Below the pieces are notes generated by a model that saw nothing but the letters and a program-made list of their open reading frames with translations, ran no database searches and had not been told where the DNA came from. Shown here piece after piece: positions 1 through 7,007 of a stretch of DNA of 14,972 bases; positions within the stretch are counted from its first letter, which is position 1, and each line of letters starts with the position of its first letter. A program made the translations under genes and the position numbers. Where the stretch lies: contig JAHWKS010000024.1 in NCBI GenBank assembly GCA_019347795.1, positions 1-14,972 of the forward strand, in the 5' to 3' direction. This DNA comes from Planctomycetota bacterium. Its GTDB lineage: Bacteria > Planctomycetota > Planctomycetia > Pirellulales > Pirellulaceae.

Positions 1-624
1 GTAATCGGAACCGAACACCGCGACGGTTTTTTACTGGAGCATGGTCCGGACGCCCAGAATCGCGGGCCCCTCCCCTATACGGAGGGAATTGGCGGCGCCT
101 CGTCGGCGCGGTTTGCAGCGCGAACCTCCGCCCAAGGTCTCGAGGAGCGGCGTGATCCTGGGCTGGTGGGCCACGTGGAGGCGGCGGTCAATCGGTGCCG
201 GCAGAGTCGTAAAGCCGTGAGCGTCTTAGCGATCGGCATCGACAATGAGGCGAACCTTGCTTTCACCACCGGCGTCGAAGGCGTGCGCCGAGCCGTGCAG
301 TTGGTGATCACCGTCGCCCGCTCGCTGTGCGAGGGGGACACCGCCTGCATTCCCGTGGGCGAGGGGCGCGCCGCCGTGGTGCTGGAGGATTACGATCGCT
401 CCCAAGCCGTGACATTGGCCCGCCGCCTGACGGCGACGGTGGCGCAGTGCGTCACGGCGCGGCAGGCGTGGTTCGGCGGGATGACGTTGAGCGTCGGGGT
501 AGCGACGCTCGCCCTCTCGCCCCGCAATTTCCCGCCGCAAGAGCTGATCGACGCCGCTTGGCGGTGCCTCTCCGCCGCTCAAACCTCCGGCGGCAACGTG
601 GTGAAGAGCATCGATATCTACTAA
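1..624 (+). CDS. C-terminal part of a protein with a degenerate GGDEF-like domain (5' end outside window)
   Basis: The frame is open from base 1 to the TAA at 622-624, so this is the last 207 codons of a longer gene; the GTG at 166 is internal, not a proven start. From about codon 50 the fold pattern is that of a GGDEF domain: a helix after DPGLVGHVEAAVNR, a strand VSVLAIGIDN where cyclases carry the Mg-binding Asp, a hairpin at CIPVGEGRAAVVL, and a late GGMTLSVGVATL strand followed by a helix containing AAWRCLSAAQ. The signature that should read GG(D/E)EF is VGEGR (355-369), so cyclase activity is very unlikely. Such degenerate domains usually act as GTP or c-di-GMP sensors or as dimerisation modules. 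The N-terminal partner domain is not visible. The first 50 codons look like a low-complexity linker. Domain call is by pattern recognition only. Confidence 0.7.
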   Translation, partial: VIGTEHRDGFLLEHGPDAQNRGPLPYTEGIGGASSARFAARTSAQGLEERRDPGLVGHVEAAVNRCRQSRKAVSVLAIGIDNEANLAFTTGVEGVRRAVQLVITVARSLCEGDTACIPVGEGRAAVVLEDYDRSQAVTLARRLTATVAQCVTARQAWFGGMTLSVGVATLALSPRNFPPQELIDAAWRCLSAAQTSGGNVVKSIDIY

Positions 625-633
625 GCAGTTGCG

Positions 634-662
634 TTTCGGCGATTGCCGCGGAAGCCTATAAT
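634..662 (+). promoter_or_regulatory. Candidate sigma-70-type promoter for the LOG-family gene
   Basis: A perfect TATAAT lies at 657-662 in otherwise GC-rich sequence between two genes. At a 17-base spacing the -35 position reads TTTCGG (634-639), a poor match to TTGACA. A start near base 669 would give a leader of about 90 bases before the ATG at 761. The good -10 and weak -35 make this a moderate candidate. Confidence 0.35.
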
Positions 663-749
663 CGGCGCGGGCGAGCGATCTCCCGAGGACGCCTGACCGA
701 CCACGACCAGCGTTGGAAAAACCCCGCTACGCATGACGCTAAATCCTTC

Positions 750-755
750 AGGAGG
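750..755 (+). promoter_or_regulatory. Strong Shine-Dalgarno site (AGGAGG) of the LOG-family gene
   Basis: AGGAGG is separated by five bases (CTTTC) from the ATG at 761 and fixes that start. It stands out because the other genes in the window have weak or no visible Shine-Dalgarno sequences, which suggests comparatively efficient translation of this gene. Confidence 0.75.
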
Positions 756-760
756 CTTTC

Positions 761-1843
761 ATGTCCGAGGATCCGGACCTTTCCCGCGATGATCGCCCGG
801 CGGAGGCGAGCGAGGAGTTCGAGCATCGCGAGGATCATCAGCCGATCGACGATCTGCTGGAGCGCATCCGCTTCACGTGCGAGAAGCTCGTGCGCGATCG
901 CGCCTCGCGCGGCGACGTGAAGATTCTCAGCCGCACACTGCGGGAGCTGCGATACGCGTTCAAGGTCTTCGCCAAGTACCGCGACCGCCGCAAGGTGACG
1001 GTGTTCGGCTCGGCCCGCACGTCTTCGGACGCGGCCGCCTATCGCCAGGCGGTGACGCTGGGCAAGGCGATGGCCCGCGACGGGTGGATGGTCGTCACCG
1101 GCGCCGGCGGCGGGATCATGGAGGCCGGGCATCGCGGCGCCGGGCGGGAGTTGTCGATGGGGCTGAACATCATGCTCCCCTTCGAGCAGCACGCCAACGC
1201 CATCATCGACGGCGATCCGAAGCTCGTCCACATGAAATACTTCTTCACACGCAAGCTGATGTTTGTGAAGGAGTGCGACGCCGTGGTCTGCCTGCCCGGC
1301 GGACTCGGCACCCTGGACGAAGCCATGGAGGTCCTCACGCTGCTGCAGACCGGCAAGCGCAATCCTGCCCCGGTGGTGCTGCTGGACGAGCCCGGCGGCG
1401 CCTATTGGCGCCATCTGCACGACTTCATCGTCCACAACGTCTTGAAGGGCGGGATGATCTCGCCCGAGGACTTGCGGCTCTACAAAGTCACCGACGACGT
1501 GGTAGAGGCGGTGGATGAGATTCACCGCTTCTACTCCGTCTATCACAGCATGCGGTACGTCCGCGACCGGCTCGTGTTTCGCCTGCGCAAGCCCCCGAGC
1601 GAGGCGCTGCTGGCCGAGATAAACCAGGATTTCAACGACATCCTGGTGGACGGCCGATTCTCCCTCAGCACGCCGCTTTCCGAGGAGGACGAGCCGGACC
1701 TGGCCGAGCTGCCGCGTCTGGTGTTCCATTTCAATCGCCGCAATCTGGGCCGCCTCCGGGAGTTGATCGACTGCCTCAACCGCGGCTATGTAACCGAGCC
1801 GGAAAAAATCCCCTCATCCCAGGAAACTCCGCCCGAGGCGTGA
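761..1843 (+). CDS. LOG-family (TIGR00730-type) Rossmann-fold nucleotide 5'-monophosphate phosphoribohydrolase-like protein
   Basis: Cytosolic Rossmann-fold enzyme of the lysine decarboxylase-like/LOG superfamily, whose characterised members cleave the N-glycosidic bond of nucleoside monophosphates (plant LOG, bacterial PpnN). Visible motifs are VFGSAR (81-86), the glycine-rich TGAGGGIMEA (113-122), the R164-K165 pair in the segment KYFFTRK, and the diagnostic PGGLGTLDE (179-187). The 360 residues are well above the roughly 190 of minimal LOG proteins. The extra sequence is a charged helical N-terminus (1-75) and a C-terminal extension (about 265-345) containing DFNDILVDGRF and HFNRRNLGRLRELI, as seen in long family members. 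The start is set by AGGAGG at 750-755. It stands alone, with its own candidate promoter and terminator. The exact substrate cannot be read from sequence; old annotations as lysine decarboxylase are probably wrong. Confidence 0.9.
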   Translation: MSEDPDLSRDDRPAEASEEFEHREDHQPIDDLLERIRFTCEKLVRDRASRGDVKILSRTLRELRYAFKVFAKYRDRRKVTVFGSARTSSDAAAYRQAVTLGKAMARDGWMVVTGAGGGIMEAGHRGAGRELSMGLNIMLPFEQHANAIIDGDPKLVHMKYFFTRKLMFVKECDAVVCLPGGLGTLDEAMEVLTLLQTGKRNPAPVVLLDEPGGAYWRHLHDFIVHNVLKGGMISPEDLRLYKVTDDVVEAVDEIHRFYSVYHSMRYVRDRLVFRLRKPPSEALLAEINQDFNDILVDGRFSLSTPLSEEDEPDLAELPRLVFHFNRRNLGRLRELIDCLNRGYVTEPEKIPSSQETPPEA

Positions 1844-1880
1844 GTTATGGACGCGGCCGACGGCCTGGATGGTAGACAAG

Positions 1881-1913
1881 GGCCGGTTCTGTCGGCAGAA
1901 CCGGTCGTTTTTT
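1881..1913 (+). terminator. Rho-independent terminator after the LOG-family gene
   Basis: An 11-base stem pairs GGCCGGTTCTG (1881-1891) with CAGAACCGGTC (1896-1906), with a single G-T wobble, around a TCGG tetraloop. It is followed by G and six T (1907-1913). It lies 38 bases after the LOG stop codon and is the clearest intrinsic terminator in the window. Confidence 0.88.
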
Positions 1914-2001
1914 CGGTAGTAACATCGTGGAGGAGATTGCGCTGAGAAAGTGTGACCGGGGCGAAGACTCGATCCGCATAAGCAAAGGGGGGATCGACCT
2001 T

Positions 2002-2214
2002 ATGGTGACACGGACTCAGACGCAGCAAACCCGCAGTTCTCCCGCCGGCGACGGCGCCTCGACGGCCGACTATCGCCTCTTTTGGCGCCGCCGCGCCTCG
2101 ACGCCTTGGCGCCGAGAAGAGTTCCAATCCCGCGAAGAAGCGTTCGACCGCTTCTTTTACCTCCTGGGGAAAGGGCTGGAGATCCGCTGGCGGTCGCTGG
2201 ATAAGCCGCGGTAG
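2002..2214 (+). CDS. Small hypothetical protein (70 aa), basic and aromatic-rich
   Basis: The ATG at 2002 is preceded by a purine run (AAAGGGGGGA, about 1985-1994) at a suitable distance to serve as ribosome binding site. An in-frame GTG at 1927 would add 25 residues that have no protein-like character. The protein has a Thr/Gln/Ser-rich start followed by a compact segment containing DYRLFWRRRAS, FQSREEAFDRFFYLLGKG and LEIRWRSL, which looks like one folded helix-strand unit. There is no signal peptide, membrane segment or cysteine. It sits between the terminator at 1881-1913 and the convergent gene that ends only eight bases beyond its stop, so it would need its own promoter, which I cannot identify. 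I do not recognise the family. The possibility that it is not expressed remains open. Confidence 0.5.
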   Translation: MVTRTQTQQTRSSPAGDGASTADYRLFWRRRASTPWRREEFQSREEAFDRFFYLLGKGLEIRWRSLDKPR

Positions 2215-2222
2215 CCTGCTTT

Positions 2223-3305
2223 TCACTTCGCGGCTGGCTCCGCCGGAAGGTTCGCGGTCGCGGGCGGCTTGTTGTCCGGAAAGTAGCGTCGATTGAAGAT
2301 GTCCGGATCGAAGGGATCGCGGGCAGGACCGATCGCACCCGGCTCGCGACTCTCAGGGTGGCCGGTGAAGACGCTGCGGTGAATCTCATGTTGGCGAACG
2401 ACCGACAGGGGCGCGGTCGCCGCGGCCGGCCTTTCGTCCGGAAGCGAGCCGATTTGTTGCCGGCCCGGCTCGCCCCGTGAGGCGGCCAGGCGAGCCCACT
2501 CGCGAAGCTGCTCCCATTGCCGTTCCCGGCGTCCGTCGAAAAGGCCGGCCGGCTCGCCGCCGTGCGGACCGCGCGGAACCGTCAACAGCGGGCTTCTGTC
2601 GGGTTCTGCCGAATTGAGCATCTGCAGCGCCGCGTAGAGGTTCCGCTGCGTCAATCGCCGCGGCAGCGTTTGCCCGTCGGTCAGCGGACGCAGGAGGCGA
2701 AACTCACGGTTCGCCTGGCTCCCGTGACAGGCGTTCGTGCCGCACCGGTTCAAGAGCAGCGGCTGCACCACCGAGGCGAACATCTCCACCGCCGGCGCCG
2801 GCATGTCTTCAAGCGCCTGCTCAACCTTGCTCCAATCAACGCCCGACCCCGCTTCGGCGGGCGACTCGGCGGCGATCCGGTCCGCTTCGGCCGCATGGAG
2901 CAGGCGCCGGCGGAGGGCCAGCGCTCGCGGATCGAACGGGTTGATCGATAGTGCGGCAAGCAGTTGATCCGCCGCGCGATGGTGCAATTCGTGCCGCAGG
3001 CACCATTCCCCGAGTTCCAGACGCTGCCGCAGGTTGCGCGGATCGAGCAAGGCCTGCTTCCGGGCGTAGGCCTCTTCGAGGTCGCGGCACTGAAACTCCA
3101 CCTCGTCGGCCGGCAGCCGGACTTCTCCCGACTCGCCGAACGCCACCAGGTAGCGATCACCGAGGCGGGTGATTTGCCCGCGGATGACGTGGCCGTTGCG
3201 CAGCACGAGCACTCCGTCGGGCGAGGCCGGCGACCGATCGTCCCCGCTCGCCGCCGACGCCGCCAGCAAAACCCAAGCCGCAATGGCGCCCAGCCGACAA
3301 TTCAT
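2223..3305 (-). CDS. Secreted planctomycete protein with a CX4CH (heme c-like) motif
   Basis: The 360-residue product starts with a signal peptide (positive start MNCR, hydrophobic core to about residue 20, AAS-G as likely cleavage site), so it acts outside the cytoplasmic membrane. Residues 31-72 form a small beta-rich module (VLRNGHVIRGQIT to VRLPADEVEF). Residues 73-140 are helical, containing WCLRHELHHRAADQLLAAL, and look like a TPR-type or planctomycete-specific helical repeat. Near 180-200 comes a helix followed by CGTNACHG, with Cys188, Cys193 and His194. This CX4CH arrangement resembles an expanded heme c attachment motif, and many planctomycete secreted proteins carry cytochrome c-like motifs in this sequence context. 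The tail (275-360) is Pro/Ala/Arg-rich and probably disordered. Heme binding is inferred, and a clear distal methionine ligand is not obvious. It stands alone on its strand, tail-to-tail with the small gene at 2002-2214. Confidence 0.75.
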   Translation of the reverse strand: MNCRLGAIAAWVLLAASAASGDDRSPASPDGVLVLRNGHVIRGQITRLGDRYLVAFGESGEVRLPADEVEFQCRDLEEAYARKQALLDPRNLRQRLELGEWCLRHELHHRAADQLLAALSINPFDPRALALRRRLLHAAEADRIAAESPAEAGSGVDWSKVEQALEDMPAPAVEMFASVVQPLLLNRCGTNACHGSQANREFRLLRPLTDGQTLPRRLTQRNLYAALQMLNSAEPDRSPLLTVPRGPHGGEPAGLFDGRRERQWEQLREWARLAASRGEPGRQQIGSLPDERPAAATAPLSVVRQHEIHRSVFTGHPESREPGAIGPARDPFDPDIFNRRYFPDNKPPATANLPAEPAAK

Positions 3306-3487
3306 GGCGCGAGAAGGCTACCGGCGCCCCGTCGGCCGGTCAATGCCAAATGTCGCGGCGCGATCGGGCGCCTCGCTCTTTCCAGTGGGCGCCGGCCGGC
3401 TCGGAGGTTCGTTCACGGTGCGGTTTTTCATTATGAGAACGGCACGGCCGTGCTGCGGCCGGTCGCGTCCAAGGGACTGCGACGGTG

Positions 3488-3520
3488 AAGTATACTTGAG
3501 AAGTCTTCGTCGGACTTCTC
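3488..3520. promoter_or_regulatory. Palindrome plus perfect hairpin in the leader of the CehA/McbA-like gene
   Basis: AAGTATACTT (3488-3497) is a perfect 10-base palindrome. It directly abuts a perfect 8-base inverted repeat, GAGAAGTC (3498-3505) and GACTTCTC (3513-3520), around a 7-base loop. The hairpin ends 13 bases before the ATG at 3534, so it could be an operator or an RNA structure affecting translation. TATACT (3491-3496) could also be a -10 box, but I see no fitting -35 element. Confidence 0.4.
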
Positions 3521-3533
3521 GCTGGGATCGTTC

Positions 3534-5048
3534 ATGATGCGTGCCGCCGCCGTCTTCGCGATTTTCTGGTTCTGCATCGCTACGCTCTCCGCGGGGGAGT
3601 TGGAGATCAAGGCGGTGGATCGCGATTCGGGAGAGCCGATCGCGGTGCGGATGCACTTGAAGGATGAGCGGGGTCGCCCGGTCGAGGCGGGGAAGGCGCC
3701 GTTCTGGAAGGATCACTTCGTCTTCGAAGGGCAGATCACGCTCAAACTGCGGCCCGGCCGGTACTCGTTCGAAGTGGAGCGAGGTCCGGAGTACCGGGTC
3801 CGCACCGGCTATTTCACGATTGAGCGCACCAGCAAGGACGCAAAGACCGTTGACATGCCGCGGTTCGTGAATATGGCCGAGGAGGGGTGGTGGTCGGGCG
3901 ATCTGCACGTGCACCGGCCGTCGGAAGACATCGAACTGCTGATGAAGGCGGAAGATCTGCACGTGGCGCCGCTCATTACATGGTGGAACGACAGGAACCC
4001 TTGGGACGAGCGGGAACTGCCGAAAGACCTGGTGACGCGCTTTGACGACGATCGCTTCTACAGCCTAATGGCCGGCGAGGATGAGCGCGGCGGCGGAGCG
4101 CTCTTGTACTTCGGTTTGGATCGGCCGCTGCCGATCGCCGGGGCCGAGCGGGAGTTTCCCTCGTCGGCCGAGTTTCTCCGCCAGGCGCATCGGCAAGCGC
4201 CGGATTTGCATGTCGATATCGAGAAACCCTTCTGGTGGGATTTTCCGATGTGGATCGCCTCGGAGATGTGCGACTCGATCGGCGTGTGCCACAACCATCT
4301 CTTGCGGGAGGGCGTGCTGGACAACGAGGCGTGGGGCCGGCCCCGTGACGGCGTGCTCTATCCCGGCGTCCCCGGCAACGCCCGCTGGACGCAGGCGATT
4401 TACTTTCACCTGCTCAGCGCGGGGGTGCGCCTTCCGCCCAGCGCCGGCAGCGCGTCGGGCGTGCTGCCCAACCCGGTCGGCTACAACCGCGTCTATGTGC
4501 ATTGCGGCGACGAGTTCACTTGGGACGCCTGGTGGAGCAACCTGCGGGCGGGCCGGGTAATTGTTACGAACGGTCCGCTCCTTCGCCCGCTGGTGAACGG
4601 CCGATTGCCCGGCCACGTGTTCCACGCTTCGGCGGGGCAGACGGTGGAGCTGGAAACCGCGGTTAGCCTGAGCACGCGAGACAAGATCGAGTACCTGGAG
4701 ATCATCCAAAACGGCAACGTCGCCGAGAGCGTTCGCCTTGACGACTACGTGCAAGCCGGCGGGAAGCTGCCGACGGTGAAGTTCACCGAGAGCGGCTGGA
4801 TGCTGATCCGCGCCGTCGCCAACCACGAGAAGACGTATCGCTTTGCGCTCACGGGGCCTTACTACGTTGAGTTTGATAGTCAGCCGCGGATCAGCAAAGA
4901 GTCGGCGCAGTTCTTTCTTGATTGGGCCAATGAGCGGGCCGGGCAAATCCGCCTGGACGACCCGGAGAAGCAGCGGCAGGTGATGCAGTTCCACAACGCC
5001 GCCGTCCGCTTCTGGCAGGAGCGCGTCGAGTCGGCGAATCCCGAGTAG
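3534..5048 (+). CDS. Exported CehA/McbA-type (PHP-fold) metallohydrolase-like protein
   Basis: The 504-residue protein has a signal peptide (hydrophobic stretch to residue 20, LSA-G cleavage). Residues 21-110 are a beta-sandwich-like module (LEIKAVDRDSGEPI, LKLRPGRYSFEVERG) of the carboxypeptidase-regulatory/Ig type. From about 118 the CehA/McbA signature begins with WWSGDLHVHR (119-128), in which Asp and two His are the expected metal ligands. Further conserved stretches are LITWWNDRNP (148-157), AGEDERGGG (180-188) and an invariant-looking RVIVTNGPLLRP (341-352). Named family members include carbaryl hydrolase CehA and McbA, but planctomycete genomes hold many homologues of unknown substrate. 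The stretch of about 365-445 resembles a beta-sandwich that closes the domain. Two ATG codons are adjacent (3534, 3537), with only a weak GGGAT upstream, so the exact start is uncertain by one codon. It is the first gene of a + strand run of three. Confidence 0.85.
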   Translation: MMRAAAVFAIFWFCIATLSAGELEIKAVDRDSGEPIAVRMHLKDERGRPVEAGKAPFWKDHFVFEGQITLKLRPGRYSFEVERGPEYRVRTGYFTIERTSKDAKTVDMPRFVNMAEEGWWSGDLHVHRPSEDIELLMKAEDLHVAPLITWWNDRNPWDERELPKDLVTRFDDDRFYSLMAGEDERGGGALLYFGLDRPLPIAGAEREFPSSAEFLRQAHRQAPDLHVDIEKPFWWDFPMWIASEMCDSIGVCHNHLLREGVLDNEAWGRPRDGVLYPGVPGNARWTQAIYFHLLSAGVRLPPSAGSASGVLPNPVGYNRVYVHCGDEFTWDAWWSNLRAGRVIVTNGPLLRPLVNGRLPGHVFHASAGQTVELETAVSLSTRDKIEYLEIIQNGNVAESVRLDDYVQAGGKLPTVKFTESGWMLIRAVANHEKTYRFALTGPYYVEFDSQPRISKESAQFFLDWANERAGQIRLDDPEKQRQVMQFHNAAVRFWQERVESANPE

Positions 5049-5083
5049 ACGGCTGTGTCGTATCATGCCCGCGCGGTATAGTC

Positions 5084-5100
5084 GGAGCAGTGCTTGCTCC
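5084..5100 (+). promoter_or_regulatory. Small hairpin in front of the OleB-like gene
   Basis: GGAGCA (5084-5089) pairs perfectly with TGCTCC (5095-5100) around a 5-base loop. The GGAG in its left arm is the only Shine-Dalgarno-like sequence near this gene and lies six bases before an in-frame TTG at 5094. The hairpin would hide both GGAG and TTG. It could modulate initiation, or it could be chance, since a 6-base stem is short. Confidence 0.25.
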
Positions 5101-5117
5101 CCCACGTGTCCCGCCGC

Positions 5118-6005
5118 ATGAATTCCTCCGATTGGCGCTCGCTGTATCCTTTCGCGTCGCATTTCTACCCGATCACCGACGACGTGCGAATGCATTACGT
5201 GGATGAAGGGAACGGACCGCCGCTGTTGATGGTGCACGGCAATCCGACGTGGTCGTTCTACTGGCGGCGAATCATCGCGGCGTTTCGCGATCGCTTTCGC
5301 TGCGTCGCGCCGGATCACGTGGGTTGCGGGCTGAGCGACAAGCCGCGCGACTACCCCTATACGCTTTCGCGGCGCCGGGATGACCTCGTGGCGCTGGTGG
5401 AGCACTTGGACCTGCGGGACATCACGCTGCTGGTTCACGACTGGGGAGGCGCCATCGGGCTGGGCGCCGCACTGGCGGCGCCGGAGCGATTCTCGCGGCT
5501 GGTGCTCTTCAACACCGGCGCGTTTCCGCCGCCGTTCATTCCGCTGCGGATTCGCATCTGCCGCATGCCGCTGGTGGGCCGGGCGGCCGTGCAAGGGCTC
5601 AACCTGTTCGCGCGGGCGGCGCTGTCGATGGCGACCGAGAAGCCCGAGCGACTCACGCCGGCGGTGCGGGCGGGCTTGCTGGCGCCGTATAATCGCTGGT
5701 CCAGCCGCCGGGCGATCGATCGCTTCGTCTCGGACATCCCGTCCGCGCCGCGCCACCCGACGTGGCGCGTGCTCGAGGAGATCGAAGCCGGATTGCCCTC
5801 GCTCGCGTCGCTGCCGACAATGTTCATCTGGGGCATGCGCGATTGGTGCTTCACCCCCGCCTGCCTGGAGCGGCTCCGGCAAAGCCTCCCCGACGCGGAG
5901 GTCCATCGCCTGGAAGACGCGGGACATTATGTCGTGGAAGACGCCCACGAACGGATCGTTCCACTGCTGGAGCAGTTCGTCGCCGCCGGTCAACCGGCAA
6001 AGTAG
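5118..6005 (+). CDS. Alpha/beta hydrolase of the haloalkane-dehalogenase/OleB group
   Basis: This is a soluble alpha/beta hydrolase of 295 residues from the ATG at 5118. An in-frame TTG at 5094 would add eight residues and has GGAG in front of it. Seen motifs (ATG numbering): HGNPTW with His41-Asn42 oxyanion/halide-site residues and Trp45, CGLSDKP (70-76), nucleophile elbow HDWGG with Asp108, a cap domain with QGLNLFARAALSMAT (159-173) and LAPYNRW, acid Asp242 in WGMRDW, and His270 in DAGHYVVED. An aspartate nucleophile places it with haloalkane dehalogenases. The cap sequence and the LFNTGAF and RFVSDIP stretches resemble OleB, the beta-lactone decarboxylase of head-to-head olefin synthesis, a pathway reported in planctomycetes. 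No OleA, OleC or OleD is present here, so OleB is a family-level inference; dehalogenase or epoxide hydrolase activity remains possible. Confidence 0.85.
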   Translation: MNSSDWRSLYPFASHFYPITDDVRMHYVDEGNGPPLLMVHGNPTWSFYWRRIIAAFRDRFRCVAPDHVGCGLSDKPRDYPYTLSRRRDDLVALVEHLDLRDITLLVHDWGGAIGLGAALAAPERFSRLVLFNTGAFPPPFIPLRIRICRMPLVGRAAVQGLNLFARAALSMATEKPERLTPAVRAGLLAPYNRWSSRRAIDRFVSDIPSAPRHPTWRVLEEIEAGLPSLASLPTMFIWGMRDWCFTPACLERLRQSLPDAEVHRLEDAGHYVVEDAHERIVPLLEQFVAAGQPAK

Positions 6006-6026
6006 CAGACTCCAAAGCCGTCTGGC

Positions 6027-6941
6027 ATGTCCGATCCACGAAGCGAGAATGGGGCTGATCCGCTCACGGTCGGCCAATGCGCCTCGCTGGCGTGTCTCTT
6101 GGAGGCGGCCGCGCCGAAACCGGGCAATGTGCATCGCGGCGCCGACTTCGACGACGTCACGTTCTATGACTTCGCCGCAAGCGCCGTGGCGATCGCGCCG
6201 GCGATGGATCGTGCAATGGACGGCGTGGGGGCGGCAGTTCTGTCGGCCGTGCGGGCGACGAGGGCAATCGTTCGCACGAACACGAACCTCGGGATGGTGC
6301 TGCTCTTGGCACCGCTGGCCGCCGTCCCGCGCGAGACGCCGCTGCGAGAGGGCGTCGGCGCCGTACTCGCGTCGCTTTCGCCGCAGGACGCCCGCGATGT
6401 GTACGAAGCGATTCGCCTGGCGGCGCCGGGCGGATTGGGCAAGGCGAAAGAAATGGACGTCGCCGGGCCTCCCCCCGACGACCTGCTGGCCGCGATGCGC
6501 ACGGCGGCCGATCGCGATATGATCGCGCGGCAGTACACCCACGATTTTGAAGACGTGCTCGAGTTCGTGGCGCCGGCGATTACCGAGGGCCAGTCCCGTG
6601 GCTGGACGCTCATCGACAGCATCATCCATGCTCACCTGCGAACGATGCACGCGTTCCCTGACAGCCTGATCGCCCGCAAGTGCGGCGAGGCCGCGGCGCG
6701 ACAAGCTGCGGCGCGAGCCGGCGCCATCCTGGAAGCCGGCGAGCCCGGGGACGAGGCTTATCTCCGCGCCGTCGCCGATTTCGACGTCTGGCTGCGAAGC
6801 GACGGGCATCGTCGCAATCCGGGGACCACCGCAGACCTGATCGCCGCCGGACTCTTTGTCGGGTTCCGCGAAGGCGCGCTGGAGAGACTGCCGTTGCTTC
6901 GATCTAAACGCCGTCGTTTACGGGATAGCGCTGGTCGGTGA
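6027..6941 (+). CDS. Triphosphoribosyl-dephospho-CoA synthase (CitG/MdcB) family protein
   Basis: The 304-residue protein begins 21 bases after the OleB-like stop and may be co-transcribed with it. Family signatures are ASLACLLEAAAPKPGNVHR (19-37) with the KPGNV nucleotide-binding segment, the nearby FYDFAASA, and the strongly conserved RTNTNLGMVLLLAPLA (83-98). CitG and MdcB condense ATP with dephospho-CoA to make the prosthetic-group precursor of the acyl carrier protein of citrate or malonate lyase. No lyase or acyl carrier gene lies nearby, and family members in archaea and planctomycetes occur without such partners, so the true substrate may be another nucleotide-transfer reaction. The last dozen residues (SKRRRLRDSAGR) are basic and unlike the rest, so the natural C-terminus may be slightly extended. 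There is no Shine-Dalgarno sequence before the ATG. Confidence 0.85.
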   Translation: MSDPRSENGADPLTVGQCASLACLLEAAAPKPGNVHRGADFDDVTFYDFAASAVAIAPAMDRAMDGVGAAVLSAVRATRAIVRTNTNLGMVLLLAPLAAVPRETPLREGVGAVLASLSPQDARDVYEAIRLAAPGGLGKAKEMDVAGPPPDDLLAAMRTAADRDMIARQYTHDFEDVLEFVAPAITEGQSRGWTLIDSIIHAHLRTMHAFPDSLIARKCGEAAARQAAARAGAILEAGEPGDEAYLRAVADFDVWLRSDGHRRNPGTTADLIAAGLFVGFREGALERLPLLRSKRRRLRDSAGR

Positions 6942-6961
6942 TCCGCAAGCTCACCGACGCC

Positions 6962-6992
6962 GACATCGCGAGAAGGTTGCGCAGGCGATGTC
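6962..6992. terminator. Hairpin between convergent genes, possible bidirectional terminator
   Basis: GACATCGC (6962-6969) pairs perfectly with GCGATGTC (6985-6992) around a 15-base loop. It lies in the 66-base gap between the CitG-family stop (6941) and the stop of the opposing glycosidase-like gene (7008), where a bidirectional terminator would be expected. Neither strand shows a T run, so intrinsic termination would be weak, and the element may instead protect RNA ends. Confidence 0.35.
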
Positions 6993-7007
6993 CAACCCCG
7001 CTGGGCC

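Noticed and set aside
5077..5082. TATAGT as a -10 box for the OleB-like gene
   Set aside because: No -35-like hexamer lies at 16-18 bases upstream, and the gene may simply be read through from the preceding one.
4065..6809. A 914-codon open frame on the minus strand opposite three genes
   Set aside because: Its translation is Arg/His/Gln-rich with no recognisable domain, and it crosses three well-supported genes and their intergenic gaps. Strong GC3 bias on the coding strand removes stop codons from the opposing frame, which explains it.
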